Source: Bacteroidales bacterium M3 (lineage in GTDB: Bacteria; Bacteroidota; Bacteroidia; Bacteroidales; Muribaculaceae). From it: DNA of 64,000 bases. Shown one piece after another: positions 51,163 to 59,104 of this stretch (its first letter is position 1; every line of letters starts with the position of its first letter). The notes below the pieces were generated by a model that did no database searches, was not told where the DNA came from, and worked only from the letters and a program-made list of their open reading frames with translations. The stretch spans positions 1-64,000 of the forward strand of contig LUJN01000012.1 of the NCBI GenBank assembly GCA_001689445.1. The letters are read 5' to 3'. Made by a program: the position numbers and the translations under genes.

Positions 51163-52073
51163 CGGGCATCATCGTTATCGTCTTGGTAGGCTTGTGAAAA
51201 CTCCACGGGGATAAACCGCCCGATGGGGATAGTCTTGCTCTCCTCGATGAACGATTCCACCTGCCGTGGCTCATAGGTCCTGTCGGGATTCTTCTGCGCT
51301 TCAAGATAGCGACGCTGCTCCTTGTCCTGGAGCCACTTGCCGATGATGAGGTTGGCGCGTGCGGCAGTATAGGTCTGGACGATGAACGAACCGTTTTGGG
51401 TCTCCTCACAACCGTCATTGTCAGTGCCGACAATACGCGAGGTTATCTGATAGAACTTTAGCTTGAGGCTATTGTCCACCTCCTCATCCTCTCCACTCTC
51501 AGCCGAGGTGGCATCAGCATACTCATCGACGGATATATCACCGTTGAGGTAGGCGATATCGGTCTCAAGCCTGTTTTTTTTCGGTGTCTTCAGGCTGTCG
51601 ATAAGGATGATGTAGTAGTCCATCTCCTTTATGTCGGTGACTGTGAAACCGCCCTCAAAGTTAAGTTCTATGTAGTCGGTGAGGATGATAAGGGCGTTGG
51701 CTACGGATGTCGCGTAAAGCAGGAACGACCATTTCCTGTCGTTTATCTTGGCAGCCGCCTTGTAGGGATAAAGGCAACTGTTGCGCTCGACAAATGAGAG
51801 ACGGCGTTGGTTGCTCACCTCTATCTCCTTACCGTCAAGGGAGCCTTCCTCCTGCCAAAACCTGATGGAGGTAAGCACATCGTCATCAATGAAAGTGCCT
51901 TTCTCAAAGAGCAATTCGTTGCGCTCCACTTCCACCATCTTGCCCGTGCTCTTGTCCAGGCACTCCTCCTTGCGCGTTTTCATTACGCGACGGGCTATGA
52001 ACCTGTTGCGCATACGGGAGAGGTCGGTTGTGCGGTAACGGACCTCAGTCTTTCGGGTTTCTACTGTGCTCAT
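51159..52073 (-). CDS. hypothetical recombination-region protein
   Basis: A 304-residue protein with a basic N-terminus (RNRFIARRVMKTRKEE), a central mixed region including the hydrophobic FLLYATSVANALIILTDYIE, an acidic loop (ATSAESGEDEEVD), and a helical C-terminus ending in Asp/Asn-rich DDNDDAR. It lies between the Tad1-like gene and the DUF1064 nuclease, within the DNA-metabolism block. No catalytic motif recognised. Confidence 0.6.
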   Translation of the reverse strand: MSTVETRKTEVRYRTTDLSRMRNRFIARRVMKTRKEECLDKSTGKMVEVERNELLFEKGTFIDDDVLTSIRFWQEEGSLDGKEIEVSNQRRLSFVERNSCLYPYKAAAKINDRKWSFLLYATSVANALIILTDYIELNFEGGFTVTDIKEMDYYIILIDSLKTPKKNRLETDIAYLNGDISVDEYADATSAESGEDEEVDNSLKLKFYQITSRIVGTDNDGCEETQNGSFIVQTYTAARANLIIGKWLQDKEQRRYLEAQKNPDRTYEPRQVESFIEESKTIPIGRFIPVEFSQAYQDDNDDAR

Positions 52074-52085
52074 GTTTTTACCGAA

Positions 52086-52526
52086 TTAGTGTACATCTTC
52101 AAAATTTACATCAACCTCCATCTTGTTGATTTCCGTCTGATAGCGTGCAAGCAGACGCTTGAAGTATAGCTGCATCGCACAGACTTGGTCACTGAGGGCG
52201 TCACGCTCTAATGATGACATTCTCGGCACGGGGTCAAATAGCAGTTTCGTAGCCTCCGTAATGCGCTTGCCGAGGTTGGTCAGCTCTATGAGCATATGGT
52301 CAGTAGGCGATTCGGCTACTTTATAGGCTGCCTCAAAGGCTTTGGACGGAGACCATGAACGGTAACCGTCGGAGTATTCAACGAGGTAGCCGTCATTGCC
52401 TATATTGTTTTTTACTGTCTCGTCGGTGATTTTTGCGCCTAAGCGTTGCGCCTCACCTGCGCCCATCGGCATGGCCTTGATAGTCTTGGTGCCGATGTAG
52501 GTCTTAAATGTTGTTTCCATTGTCAT
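52086..52526 (-). CDS. Tad1/Acb2-like candidate anti-defence protein
   Basis: A 146-residue protein with two parts. Residues 8-70 carry TYIGTKTIKAMPM...GYLVEYSDGYRSWSPSKAF, a beta-rich module I recall from phage proteins that include Thoeris anti-defence Tad1. Residues 75-140 form a helical hairpin with RMSSLERDALSDQVCAMQLY, the layout of small phage proteins related to crAss001_48 and to Tad1/Acb2 hairpins. Tad1 and Acb2 sequester cyclic-nucleotide signals of Thoeris and CBASS. The family match is from memory. Met-3 is an equally good start. Confidence 0.5.
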   Translation of the reverse strand: MTMETTFKTYIGTKTIKAMPMGAGEAQRLGAKITDETVKNNIGNDGYLVEYSDGYRSWSPSKAFEAAYKVAESPTDHMLIELTNLGKRITEATKLLFDPVPRMSSLERDALSDQVCAMQLYFKRLLARYQTEINKMEVDVNFEDVH

Positions 52527-52695
52527 GTTGTTTTTTGGGGTTGGGGTGTTTGTTGGATAGTTTGCGGGAGAGAGCCTTTAGGCGTCGGGCGGCGTTGATG
52601 GTGCGGGTGTCGGAGGGGGAGCAGCGCACGGCGGCGAGGACGCGGGGGAGCTTTTCGACCAGCAGGGCGTGGTCGGAGTCGGAAATCTGTTTCAT
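52504..52695 (-). CDS. small basic protein, 63 residues
   Basis: A short ORF beginning MKQISDSDHALLVEKLPRVL; the longer frame upstream is a shadow. Helical first half and a Lys/Arg/Asn-rich end (RKLSNKHPNPKKQHDN). It overlaps the start of the Tad1-like gene by 23 bp and lies 2 bp after the 94-residue gene. No family recognised. Confidence 0.5.
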   Translation of the reverse strand: MKQISDSDHALLVEKLPRVLAAVRCSPSDTRTINAARRLKALSRKLSNKHPNPKKQHDNGNNI

Positions 52696-52697
52696 CG

Positions 52698-52982
52698 TTA
52701 CGAGATATTTATGTCGTGGTGAAATGTCCTTGCGGGCAAGGGGGTATCGTCGGACGGCTTTGGCGGGTGACGGGGGATGAGCATGGGCACATGGTTGATG
52801 GTGATGTGCCCCTCGAAGTCGTCGGAGAGGGCGAGGGCGCGCATACAGTCTAGGATGTCGTCGCGTGCCTCGGCGAGTACGTCGTTGTAGGTCACGGCGG
52901 CGGGTTCGATGCCGCGCATGGCCTTGTCGGCGGTGACACGGCGGCAGATGGACGACACGTAGTCGAGTAATGTCGTGCTCAT
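52698..52982 (-). CDS. hypothetical early phage protein
   Basis: A 94-residue protein, helical in the first 55 residues (LLDYVSSICRRVTADKAM) with a Pro-rich tail (PRHPPKPSDD). It is ATGA-coupled to the nuclease-ATPase fusion gene. No family recognised. Confidence 0.6.
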   Translation of the reverse strand: MSTTLLDYVSSICRRVTADKAMRGIEPAAVTYNDVLAEARDDILDCMRALALSDDFEGHITINHVPMLIPRHPPKPSDDTPLPARTFHHDINIS

Positions 52983-55087
52983 GGGAGGTAGTAGAAGCCT
53001 TGGAAACGTACCGTGCCGAGGTATTCGGGTGACTTGACGAGGCCGTCGCCGCGCCCGGCGAGGGTCTCCGCCCCCTCCTCGTCAAGGACAACCTTGGAAT
53101 CGATGGCCTTGGGGACGCGGAAGCAGACCTGCACGGGGAAGTTGACCTTGGCGTCGCCGGTGATGACCTTGGTGGAGGCGCGCTGGGTGGCGGCGATGAC
53201 GCGGTAGCCCAGGGAGCGGCCTTTTTGCAGGAGCATCCGCAGGTTTTCTTCGAGGGATTTCTCACGGCCTACGACGCGGTACTCATACTTGGGGATCGGG
53301 AAGCCCATCGGACCGCGCTTGGTGCCTACCTCCACCTTCTCGCGTATGTCGAGTTCCTTACCCGAGCGTGCGGATGATACGGCATCGGCAAACTCGTCGA
53401 ACACGACAAGCGTCTTGACGGGCTTGCCGCCATCGCGGGCTCGCGACTGCATCTCGGCGACGAGCTGCGCCATGCGAGTCTCGATGTCGGAGATGTCGGA
53501 GATGACCTCGCAGCCGTCGAGGACGCCGGCAAACTCGTACTTGGGGTCGAGGACGATGATGCGCCCTACTCCGGCGAGACGCGCGTATTCGATGGTGGAG
53601 CGGATGCAGACCGACTTGCCCGACCCTGTGGCTCCGCAGACGAGCATGTGGGGCGTGGAGTGGTTGTCGAGGTCCCACACGACAGGTCGGCCGAAGTTGT
53701 CGAGGCCGAGGGGGATGCGCGAGCCTTGCAGCCACTTGGCGTCCCACAGCAGGGTGTCGCCGGAGCGGTGGGGAGCCTCGACGCAGAGGTAGGAGTGGCC
53801 GTCGTGCATGGTGAGGGTCGGGAGGACGCGCACGGAGGGCACGTCGAGGGCGTTGGCGATGTCGAGGGCATGGGAGGCGATGTTGGCAATCTTGACCCCC
53901 GCGCCTATCTCGAGTAGGTAGGAGACGGAGGAGTATGAGCCGAGGACGTGGGCCACACGCGCCATGATGCCGAATGAGCGGAGGGTGTGCTCGATTTTTT
54001 CTTGTGGTGTCATATCGGAACGTAGTTCGTAGGGGATGAATGTGGCGGCCTTGCGCCGGAATGATGTTATGACGCGCGGCGAGATGGAGGCCGTGGAGGC
54101 GTCGCGCAATTTTTTCTGACGGCGTGCGATAAGCTCGCGCTTGCTCTCGGGGATGTTGAAGTCGTCAATGTCGGCGATGAGCGTGCGTGCCCAGAAGTCG
54201 TAGAGCTCGGCGCGGTCGGCCATGGGGTCGGCGTCGTTGATGGTGTAGAGGTAGTCGGGGTCGGAGGTGGCCTGTATCATGCGGCGCAGCGGCTCGTAGA
54301 GGATGGCCTCGTAGAGGCGGCGCGTGTCGGCGTCGAGGGTGATCACCATCTTGCGTAGCTGCGGCGAGCCGTCCTTGTTGGCGGAGTGCTTGTTCTCGAC
54401 ATACCACACTTCGTCGACGGGCATGTCGGGGTGGAGCTGCTCCCAGTTGAGGGCATAGATGATGGCCTGCTTGGCGCCTGTGAACCCCAGCTCGTCGGCG
54501 TCGGTGTAGGCCGACTTGGACTTGTGGTCGATGATGGCGCGGCGGCAGTCGGCAAGCTCGACGACGAGGTCTATCTGCCCGTGGCACGGGAGGGGGATGT
54601 CAACGCCGTTGACGGTGAGCCACGACTCGGTGCGCAGCTCGACGTCGACGACCCGCTGCAGGGAGGCGGTGTAGACGTCGCGCTCGTTGTAGAAGTTGGA
54701 GATGAGTGCCGTGGCGGTCTTGGTGGCCGCCTCGATGCACTTCTCCACGGTGGGTGTCTTCTTGCCGAGCTTCCAGTCGTTGGCGCGCATTTGGTCGATG
54801 GAGGCGTAGGCGGCCTCCTCAAGCTCCGCTATCGGGGTCTCGCAACCTGTGTCTCGCAGCCGCTTGAAAAATAACTCGAGGGCGGCGTGGTAGGCGGTGC
54901 CGGCGACGGTGGTGGCCGAGCGGCGCGACGGCTCACGGTAGATGTAGCGTCGCTCAAACTCCTTTTCGTTGCGGGCGAATGTGGCGACGCCCGAGTAGGA
55001 CCACGAGTCGATGAGGAAACGGGAGAAGTGCTCCTGCAGCTCGTCGCCTATCAGCAGGGCATACCGGTTGATGGCTGTGGCGGTCAT
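52979..55087 (-). CDS. PD-(D/E)XK nuclease fused to FtsK/HerA-type ATPase
   Basis: A 702-residue fusion. The N-terminal half is a RecB-like nuclease of the PDDEXK_1 type: YSGVATFARN, GTAYHAALELFF (63-74), CHGQIDLVVE with active-site Asp (about 165-174), AIIDHKSKS with the D-x-K (about 181-189), and KQAIIYAL. The C-terminal half is a P-loop translocase of the FtsK/HerA class: VCGATGSGKSVC (Walker A near 485), TLVVFDEFAD (Walker B near 557), and the sensor region YRVIAATQRAS. It overlaps recT by ATGA. Together they could resect ends and load the annealase, with the nuclease acting as the missing RecE-type exonuclease; this is inference. Confidence 0.75.
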   Translation of the reverse strand: MTATAINRYALLIGDELQEHFSRFLIDSWSYSGVATFARNEKEFERRYIYREPSRRSATTVAGTAYHAALELFFKRLRDTGCETPIAELEEAAYASIDQMRANDWKLGKKTPTVEKCIEAATKTATALISNFYNERDVYTASLQRVVDVELRTESWLTVNGVDIPLPCHGQIDLVVELADCRRAIIDHKSKSAYTDADELGFTGAKQAIIYALNWEQLHPDMPVDEVWYVENKHSANKDGSPQLRKMVITLDADTRRLYEAILYEPLRRMIQATSDPDYLYTINDADPMADRAELYDFWARTLIADIDDFNIPESKRELIARRQKKLRDASTASISPRVITSFRRKAATFIPYELRSDMTPQEKIEHTLRSFGIMARVAHVLGSYSSVSYLLEIGAGVKIANIASHALDIANALDVPSVRVLPTLTMHDGHSYLCVEAPHRSGDTLLWDAKWLQGSRIPLGLDNFGRPVVWDLDNHSTPHMLVCGATGSGKSVCIRSTIEYARLAGVGRIIVLDPKYEFAGVLDGCEVISDISDIETRMAQLVAEMQSRARDGGKPVKTLVVFDEFADAVSSARSGKELDIREKVEVGTKRGPMGFPIPKYEYRVVGREKSLEENLRMLLQKGRSLGYRVIAATQRASTKVITGDAKVNFPVQVCFRVPKAIDSKVVLDEEGAETLAGRGDGLVKSPEYLGTVRFQGFYYLP

Positions 55088-56064
55088 GGCATGTCAAACA
55101 CTGAGGGTTGCGTGCCGCCCTTGTCGGATGCGGCGCGGGAGCGCACCTTTTCCTTTGCCTCGGCGAGCGAGGGGGCGGGGATGGATGGCTTAGGGGAGGC
55201 GTCGCGACGCTCGCGTAGCTTTTCCTTGGCCTCCTCGACGGAGGCGGTGGGCTGCGGCTTGGGGGCGGATTCCTCGACGGGGGTCTCGGACATGTCCTCA
55301 TACTCGATGTCCTGGATGTCCTCGATCTCCTCGCGGGTGGGGAAGCCCATGGAGACCTCGGGGGCATAGACGCGCTGCCAGAACGCGGCGGCGCGGTAGG
55401 TGAGCATGAGCTGCGGCATGGTGACCCACTTGGAGCCGTCCTTGGTGTACCATCCCTCCTTGATTGCCATCTCGATTGTCACGGGATCGGACTCGAGCAC
55501 CTCGCCGGTGGACTTCTCCGTGCAGTAGGCGACGCACTCGAAGTTGTCGATGTCTTTGAACTCGTCGGTGTCCACGAGCTTCACGTCCTTTATGCGCCCG
55601 CTGCCATTGGGGTTGTCTTTCCACGTGACCTGCTGCACCTTGATCCTGCCTATCTTGCCGAGGGGACGCTTGCGGTAGCGGATGTTGGTGAAGCGCCCGA
55701 GCTTGTTGATGCACGCGACGAGGAACTTGGAGGACCACGACGGGGAGCCGTTGACGACGTAAAGCTCCTTCATGACCATCAGGGCGGGGAGGTTCATGCG
55801 GTAGGCGAGGTCGAGGGCGATGATGCAGTTGCCGATGTTGCCACGATAGGCGGTGGGGACGATGGTGGACTCGGCGTAGGGCTTGGCGCACCGCTGCATG
55901 TTCTCGAACTGCCGCTGTATCTGCCCGGCGGCAGAGGCGTTGTACTCGGCGTTGGAGCGGGCGGTGGCGAGCTGGAGCTGCAGGTTGGCGACCTGTATCT
56001 CCTTGTCGAGGCTCACGGGCTGCTGTCCCTGCGCGCCGGTGGCGGGGTTGTTGTCGTTTGTCAT
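55084..56064 (-). CDS. recT: RecT family single-strand annealing protein
   Basis: A 326-residue protein matching RecT/Bet annealases, with a RecT core at about 55-245 (VPTAYRGNIGNCIIALDLAYRM, MVMKELYVVNGSPSWSSKFL, MLTYRAAAFWQRVYAPEVSMG). The acidic/Pro-rich C-terminal tail contains two EEAKEKLRERR-like repeats. It anneals single-stranded DNA in phage recombination. It is followed with ATGA overlap by the nuclease-ATPase gene. Confidence 0.88.
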   Translation of the reverse strand: MTNDNNPATGAQGQQPVSLDKEIQVANLQLQLATARSNAEYNASAAGQIQRQFENMQRCAKPYAESTIVPTAYRGNIGNCIIALDLAYRMNLPALMVMKELYVVNGSPSWSSKFLVACINKLGRFTNIRYRKRPLGKIGRIKVQQVTWKDNPNGSGRIKDVKLVDTDEFKDIDNFECVAYCTEKSTGEVLESDPVTIEMAIKEGWYTKDGSKWVTMPQLMLTYRAAAFWQRVYAPEVSMGFPTREEIEDIQDIEYEDMSETPVEESAPKPQPTASVEEAKEKLRERRDASPKPSIPAPSLAEAKEKVRSRAASDKGGTQPSVFDMP

Positions 56065-56349
56065 TGTGATGGGTGTATTTGGTTGCCCTCTGACAGCTTC
56101 GGGCGTTGCTTGCGTAATTGGAAAGCCGCCCTACCCTCGCGGGCGGGACGGCTCGACGAAAAAAAAAAGTAATGTATATGGGTAGGTATCGTGCCCCGGG
56201 CGCGGGTCGGACGCGCCACGGACAGCGGGATGCGGTGCCGGATAAAAACAAACCTTACTCCTTAACCTGCATGAAGGGGGCGCGATTGGGGAACGCCCCG
56301 ACGGCAATGCATCCGTGCCGCCGTTCCTCCGGGACGGGGCTTGGCGGGG
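56065..56349 (-). other. non-coding leader of recombination operon
   Basis: 285 bp without a convincing gene between the 56-residue gene and recT. It holds a CCGCCC/GGGCGG hairpin (about 56131-56151), an A10 run on the plus strand (T10 on the transcript strand) near 56160, and GC-rich inverted words. It could be a structured 5' leader or partial terminator. Confidence 0.35.
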
Positions 56350-56520
56350 TCAGTCGTGACGCCGCTTGTACTTGAGGTACTCGATATGGGACAACTCGCG
56401 GGCTGTGGCCGTGTCGCCCTCGTGCTCGGCGGCGGCGATGAGCGGCCCTATGTCCTCCCACGGGGTATAGGGGTCGTTGGCGCGGGCTATGAGCCGCGCG
56501 GGGTCGTAGGTCGGTGACAT
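56350..56520 (-). CDS. small hypothetical protein, 56 residues
   Basis: A short ORF MSPTYDPARLIARANDPY..., ending HIEYLKYKRRHD. Helical, first acidic then basic. It is divergent from the 73-residue plus-strand gene. Clean coding character, no overlap with other genes. Confidence 0.5.
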   Translation of the reverse strand: MSPTYDPARLIARANDPYTPWEDIGPLIAAAEHEGDTATARELSHIEYLKYKRRHD

Positions 56521-56615
56521 AATTTTATGGTAATAAGATTAAAGGGTATCACGCTACAGATGGAAAAGTGTCACAAAATCCGTATGAAACCGATGGCGCG
56601 ATACCCTGATTTTTG

Positions 56616-56623
56616 TATATTTG
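56616..56623 (+). promoter_or_regulatory. -7 box
   Basis: TATATTTG fits TAnnTTTG, 25 bp before the ATG of the 73-residue gene. No -33 TTTG at normal spacing. Confidence 0.45.
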
Positions 56624-56647
56624 TATTGTCACAAAATATCAAGTCTT

Positions 56648-56869
56648 ATGAAACCCGTAAACACTCTTTTGGAAATCATGAAAGCCGGGGCCTCAATAAC
56701 CGTCAATGGCCACGGGGTAAGCTCCACGTCACTAACCACCCTGGCAAAAGGGGCTGCTGCATTTAACGTGCACCTGACCATCCGGGGAGTATCTGGAACA
56801 TCAATCATTACATTGCAGGATATCGCCAAGGCGGGAGCAGGGCATGTCACTCTCGATTTTTGCGAGTAG
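56648..56869 (+). CDS. small repeat-type protein, 73 residues
   Basis: Starts at 56648 (MKPVNTLLEIMKAGASIT), with its own -7 box. The product is made of two similar units of about 32 residues ending LAKGAAAFNVHLTIRG and IAKAGAGHVTLDF, a strand-helix pattern seen in small proteins of Bacteroidales and their mobile elements. It is the only plus-strand gene within the minus-strand early region, so it is regulated separately. Its 3' end overlaps the next minus-strand gene by 23 bp. Confidence 0.6.
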   Translation: MKPVNTLLEIMKAGASITVNGHGVSSTSLTTLAKGAAAFNVHLTIRGVSGTSIITLQDIAKAGAGHVTLDFCE

Positions 56870-57023
56870 TGAAGCCCTCGATGCCGTAGATCATACGGTA
56901 CAGTTCCTCGGCGAGGTTGTCGTAACGGCACTCCTTGTAGCCGTGCTGCAACGCCATGCTGACGCAGCGGCGGCGACGGCGCGTGTCGCGCCATGAGCGG
57001 ATAAGTCGGAATAATCTTTTCAT
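56847..57023 (-). CDS. small basic protein, 58 residues
   Basis: The start is placed at 57023 (MKRLFRLIRSWRDTRRRRR); the longer frame upstream runs through a tRNA-like gene. Arg-rich N-terminus, then a helical end (YDNLAEELYRMIYGIEGF). It resembles in style the 67-residue protein at 57659 (both open MKRL-R). Probably nucleic-acid-binding. Confidence 0.45.
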   Translation of the reverse strand: MKRLFRLIRSWRDTRRRRRCVSMALQHGYKECRYDNLAEELYRMIYGIEGFTTRKNRE

Positions 57024-57048
57024 AATCGTATCTGTTTTATGGGTGAAG

Positions 57049-57138
57049 TGGCGGCGCGGGACGGGGTCGAACCGCCTCGGCATTCCCCTACCCTGCTGAC
57101 AGCAGAGGGAGCGTCCCGCCTGTCGGGATTTCCGCGCC
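57049..57138 (-). tRNA. irregular phage tRNA-Asp-like gene (GTC)
   Basis: Acceptor GGCGCGG pairs with CCGCGCC. Discriminator G and CCA are encoded. The T arm GGCGG-TTCGACC-CCGTC is good. The anticodon stem CTCTG/CAGGG closes the loop CTGTCAG, anticodon GTC, agreeing with G73 of tRNA-Asp. Oddities: an unusual D arm (TCCC/GGGA with a 7-nt loop, extra bases before the anticodon stem) and a 14-nt variable region, giving 90 nt in total. It may be a divergent or decaying phage tRNA. Confidence 0.5.
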
Positions 57139-57215
57139 ATTGTCGGGCAGCCGCCGTCATCACGACGCCGACGACCCTGCCTTACTAAACATTAACTCTA
57201 ATAATCCTTATCGAA

Positions 57216-57368
57216 TCATACTTGCTGTATCATGAGCAATGTGCCCCGGGAGGTTCCGGTGTGGCTCTTGCGGGCGCGGGTGCGCCCCGGGGCGGGTGTT
57301 GTGTCTGCTCTTGGCCGGGCCAGTGCCGTTGACGCCCTGTTTGCGGCAGATGGATGCGTAGAGTGCAT
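57216..57368 (-). CDS. possible small basic protein, 50 residues
   Basis: An ORF MHSTHPSAANRAST... rich in Arg, Pro, Thr and Ala. It begins at the stop of the preceding 41-codon frame (TGATG overlap). Low-complexity composition makes it uncertain; a plus-strand frame across the same region looks no better. Confidence 0.3.
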   Translation of the reverse strand: MHSTHPSAANRASTALARPRADTTPAPGRTRARKSHTGTSRGTLLMIQQV

Positions 57369-57493
57369 CACGCTACTTCAAGTCGGTGCTTTGGGGAGGA
57401 CATGTCACTCCTTAATGCTCTGGCCGAGTTCTCACGCATCGCTCTATGTTCCCGCCAACAACGGGCGAGGTCTGCGCCGGTGACTTCGGGCAT
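57368..57493 (-). CDS. possible small protein, 41 residues
   Basis: MPEVTGADLARCWREHRAMR onward reads like a helical protein and lies between the two tRNA-like genes. No clear ribosome-binding site is seen. The frame continues upstream through the tRNA-like gene, so the start is uncertain. Confidence 0.3.
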   Translation of the reverse strand: MPEVTGADLARCWREHRAMRENSARALRSDMSSPKHRLEVA

Positions 57494-57565
57494 TGGCGGC
57501 GACCGGACGCCGGCCTTGCAGGCATAGCCAATGCTGCTGTCCCTGATATGGCGCAGGGGACGCCG

Positions 57566-57647
57566 TGGTGGGAAAGGCGGGACTCGAACCCGCATCCACC
57601 CGCTCTCGTCAGCGGGCCTCTATCCGATTGAGATTGTCTACTTTCCC
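57566..57647 (-). tRNA. irregular phage tRNA-like gene, isotype uncertain
   Basis: Acceptor GGGAAAG pairs with CTTTCCC. Discriminator A and CCA are encoded. The T arm GCGGG-TTCGAGT-CCCGC is perfect. The D arm CTCAATCGGATAGAG is typical of Arg-type tRNAs but is preceded by five extra bases (GACAA). The anticodon arm CCCGC/GCGGG leaves an 8-nt loop TGACGAGA. Depending on register the anticodon is ACG (Arg) or GAC (Val), so the isotype is unresolved. Confidence 0.5.
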
Positions 57648-57658
57648 GTGTGCTCGTC

Positions 57659-57862
57659 TCAAGAAATGAGCCAGTCGTAGAGACGTTGAGCGTGATCGAG
57701 GGCGGGGGTCTGCCTGACGCACCAATAGCGTAGCGGCCATTGGCGCACGGGGCTGTGGAGCACCCACCCTATCTGCTTGTCTATCTCGTCGGGGCGCATC
57801 ATCGCGAAGCCGCGAAGTGTCGCCAGTTGTCTGCGCAGGTATGTGCGGATAAGTCGTTTCAT
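57659..57862 (-). CDS. small basic protein, 67 residues
   Basis: MKRLIRTYLRRQLATLRGFAM onward, basic and helical, with a Trp/Arg-rich C-terminus (QWPLRYWCVRQTP). ATGA-coupled to the following membrane protein gene. No family recognised. Confidence 0.5.
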   Translation of the reverse strand: MKRLIRTYLRRQLATLRGFAMMRPDEIDKQIGWVLHSPVRQWPLRYWCVRQTPALDHAQRLYDWLIS

Positions 57863-58077
57863 GCTTTTGGGATTTTATGGGATGAATTATAGTGTCGCCG
57901 CGCGGTGTTGCGGGTGAGGCTTAGGCGTGCCATCATGACGGCTGCGCCGAGGATGGCGAGCAGGACTATGGCGTCGGCAAAGGTGGCTACGTGCCCTCGG
58001 ATGACATGGGCGGTGCCCCATGCCGTGGCGGCCACGAGGCCGAGGAGCGACAGTCGGAGGTTGAGCGGTAATTTCAT
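57859..58077 (-). CDS. small membrane protein, 72 residues
   Basis: The start is set at 58077 (MKLPLNLRLSLLGLVAATAW); the longer frame overlaps the HTH gene in another frame. Two hydrophobic helices (about 8-25 and 33-52) with a basic C-terminus (RNTARRHYNSSHK). It could act in the inner membrane as an exclusion or holin-like factor, but nothing specific shows which. Confidence 0.55.
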   Translation of the reverse strand: MKLPLNLRLSLLGLVAATAWGTAHVIRGHVATFADAIVLLAILGAAVMMARLSLTRNTARRHYNSSHKIPKA

Positions 58078-58114
58078 ATCGGGGGATGGGTTTTGGGAAT
58101 TATCGGAATTGGGA

Positions 58115-58387
58115 TTAGGAGGCCATGTAGCGGCGCAGCTCGTTCTCGGAGATGCCGTGGCGGCCGTTTGCGCCGCTACGCTTGGAGCCAAGGCGACCGT
58201 GGTGGATGAGATCGTAGATATAGTCGGTCGACTTGCCGAGCATCCGTGCGGCCTCCTTGACGGAGACGAGGCGGTCGGCACAGCGCACGTCGGCGTTGAT
58301 GAGGTCCGAGATTTTCTGCATCTCGCCACGGAGCTGGCGCATCTCGCGTGCGAGGGCCGATAGCTGTTGGTCGATTGTCTTTGCCAT
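58115..58387 (-). CDS. helix-turn-helix excisionase-type protein
   Basis: A 90-residue protein with an N-terminal coiled-coil-like helix (IDQQLSALAREMRQLRGEMQ) and a C-terminal MerR/Xis-like HTH (LVSVKEAARMLGKSTDYIYDLIHHGRLGSKR, here given as two overlapping parts near residues 40-70). Such proteins bend DNA at attachment sites or regulate early promoters. The gene is far from int, so a regulatory role is as likely as excision. Confidence 0.7.
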   Translation of the reverse strand: MAKTIDQQLSALAREMRQLRGEMQKISDLINADVRCADRLVSVKEAARMLGKSTDYIYDLIHHGRLGSKRSGANGRHGISENELRRYMAS

Positions 58388-58417
58388 GGGTTATATCGTT
58401 TTTGTCGTTTAAGTTGC

Positions 58418-58498
58418 TCCCCCGGCCACATCGAAGTGGCGCTCAACGCCTTTCGGGGGATTTTCTTAATTTTGCAGTACCAATCAAAAAATTAAGAA
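58418..58498. other. structured intergenic element
   Basis: TCCCCCG (58418-58424) pairs with CGGGGGA (58454-58460), enclosing GCCAC-ATCGAA-GTGGC (58425-58440). A second perfect inverted repeat follows: TTCTTAATTTT (58463-58473) and its complement (58488-58498). It lies between two minus-strand genes and could terminate or attenuate transcription into the HTH gene. Confidence 0.5.
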
Positions 58499-58522
58499 GT
58501 ATGAATAATGATTTTATCTTGT

Positions 58523-59092
58523 TTAGGCGGGAGACTGAGTATCTCGGCTATCGTTCTCTTTGAGCTTTTCGAGATACGCCGAATGTCGTAATCTAAACTC
58601 CATTTCCCAGCCGGAAAGCACTTTGCCGATGAGGTCGCACACCTTGTCGCGGTTGGTCTTGCTGTAGCCGTAGGCTTCGGCAAGACGTTGGATGTCTTTA
58701 AGTATTTCCTGCACGCGGCCTATCGTGAGGTACTCAAAGCCGGGCATCGGCTCGCGGTTGATATAAACGACCAGGGATACTGTCTCAATGTCCGGGCGAA
58801 ACCTATATTGGGCAGCCAGCACGGCACGCACGCGCTCCGAGGCGTAGACGGCGGCCTCCTCGTTGTCGAAGATGTTGCCAGCCTTTGTCAGGGCCTCTAT
58901 GGCATCTTTGTTGGAGGGGAAGCCAAGGGTATCGCATTGGCGAAGCTGCTCGGGGCGGAAGTCAACATGGCGCAGATACCATTTGTCTGACGGCTTTGTC
59001 GCGTTGGCTTCTATTCCTATTCCCTCGTACTCCTGTTTAATTTTGCCATACAATTCAGAAATACTCGCGTTGTCGTTTTTGTCTTTTGTCAT
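58523..59092 (-). CDS. hypothetical early protein, 189 residues
   Basis: A charged helical protein with a short strand region in the middle (TVSLVVYINREPMPGFEYL). N-terminal helices (ISELYGKIKQEYEGIG) and C-terminal helices (LRHSAYLEKLKEND). Third gene from the early promoter. No recognised domain. Confidence 0.6.
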   Translation of the reverse strand: MTKDKNDNASISELYGKIKQEYEGIGIEANATKPSDKWYLRHVDFRPEQLRQCDTLGFPSNKDAIEALTKAGNIFDNEEAAVYASERVRAVLAAQYRFRPDIETVSLVVYINREPMPGFEYLTIGRVQEILKDIQRLAEAYGYSKTNRDKVCDLIGKVLSGWEMEFRLRHSAYLEKLKENDSRDTQSPA

Positions 59093-59104
59093 TGTGTAAT
59101 GGAA

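Noticed and set aside
57232..57483. Plus-strand ORF of 83 codons between the tRNA-like genes
   Set aside because: Composition is low-complexity and GC-driven, with no ribosome-binding site. Minus-strand frames in the same place fit the operon direction better, though they are weak too.
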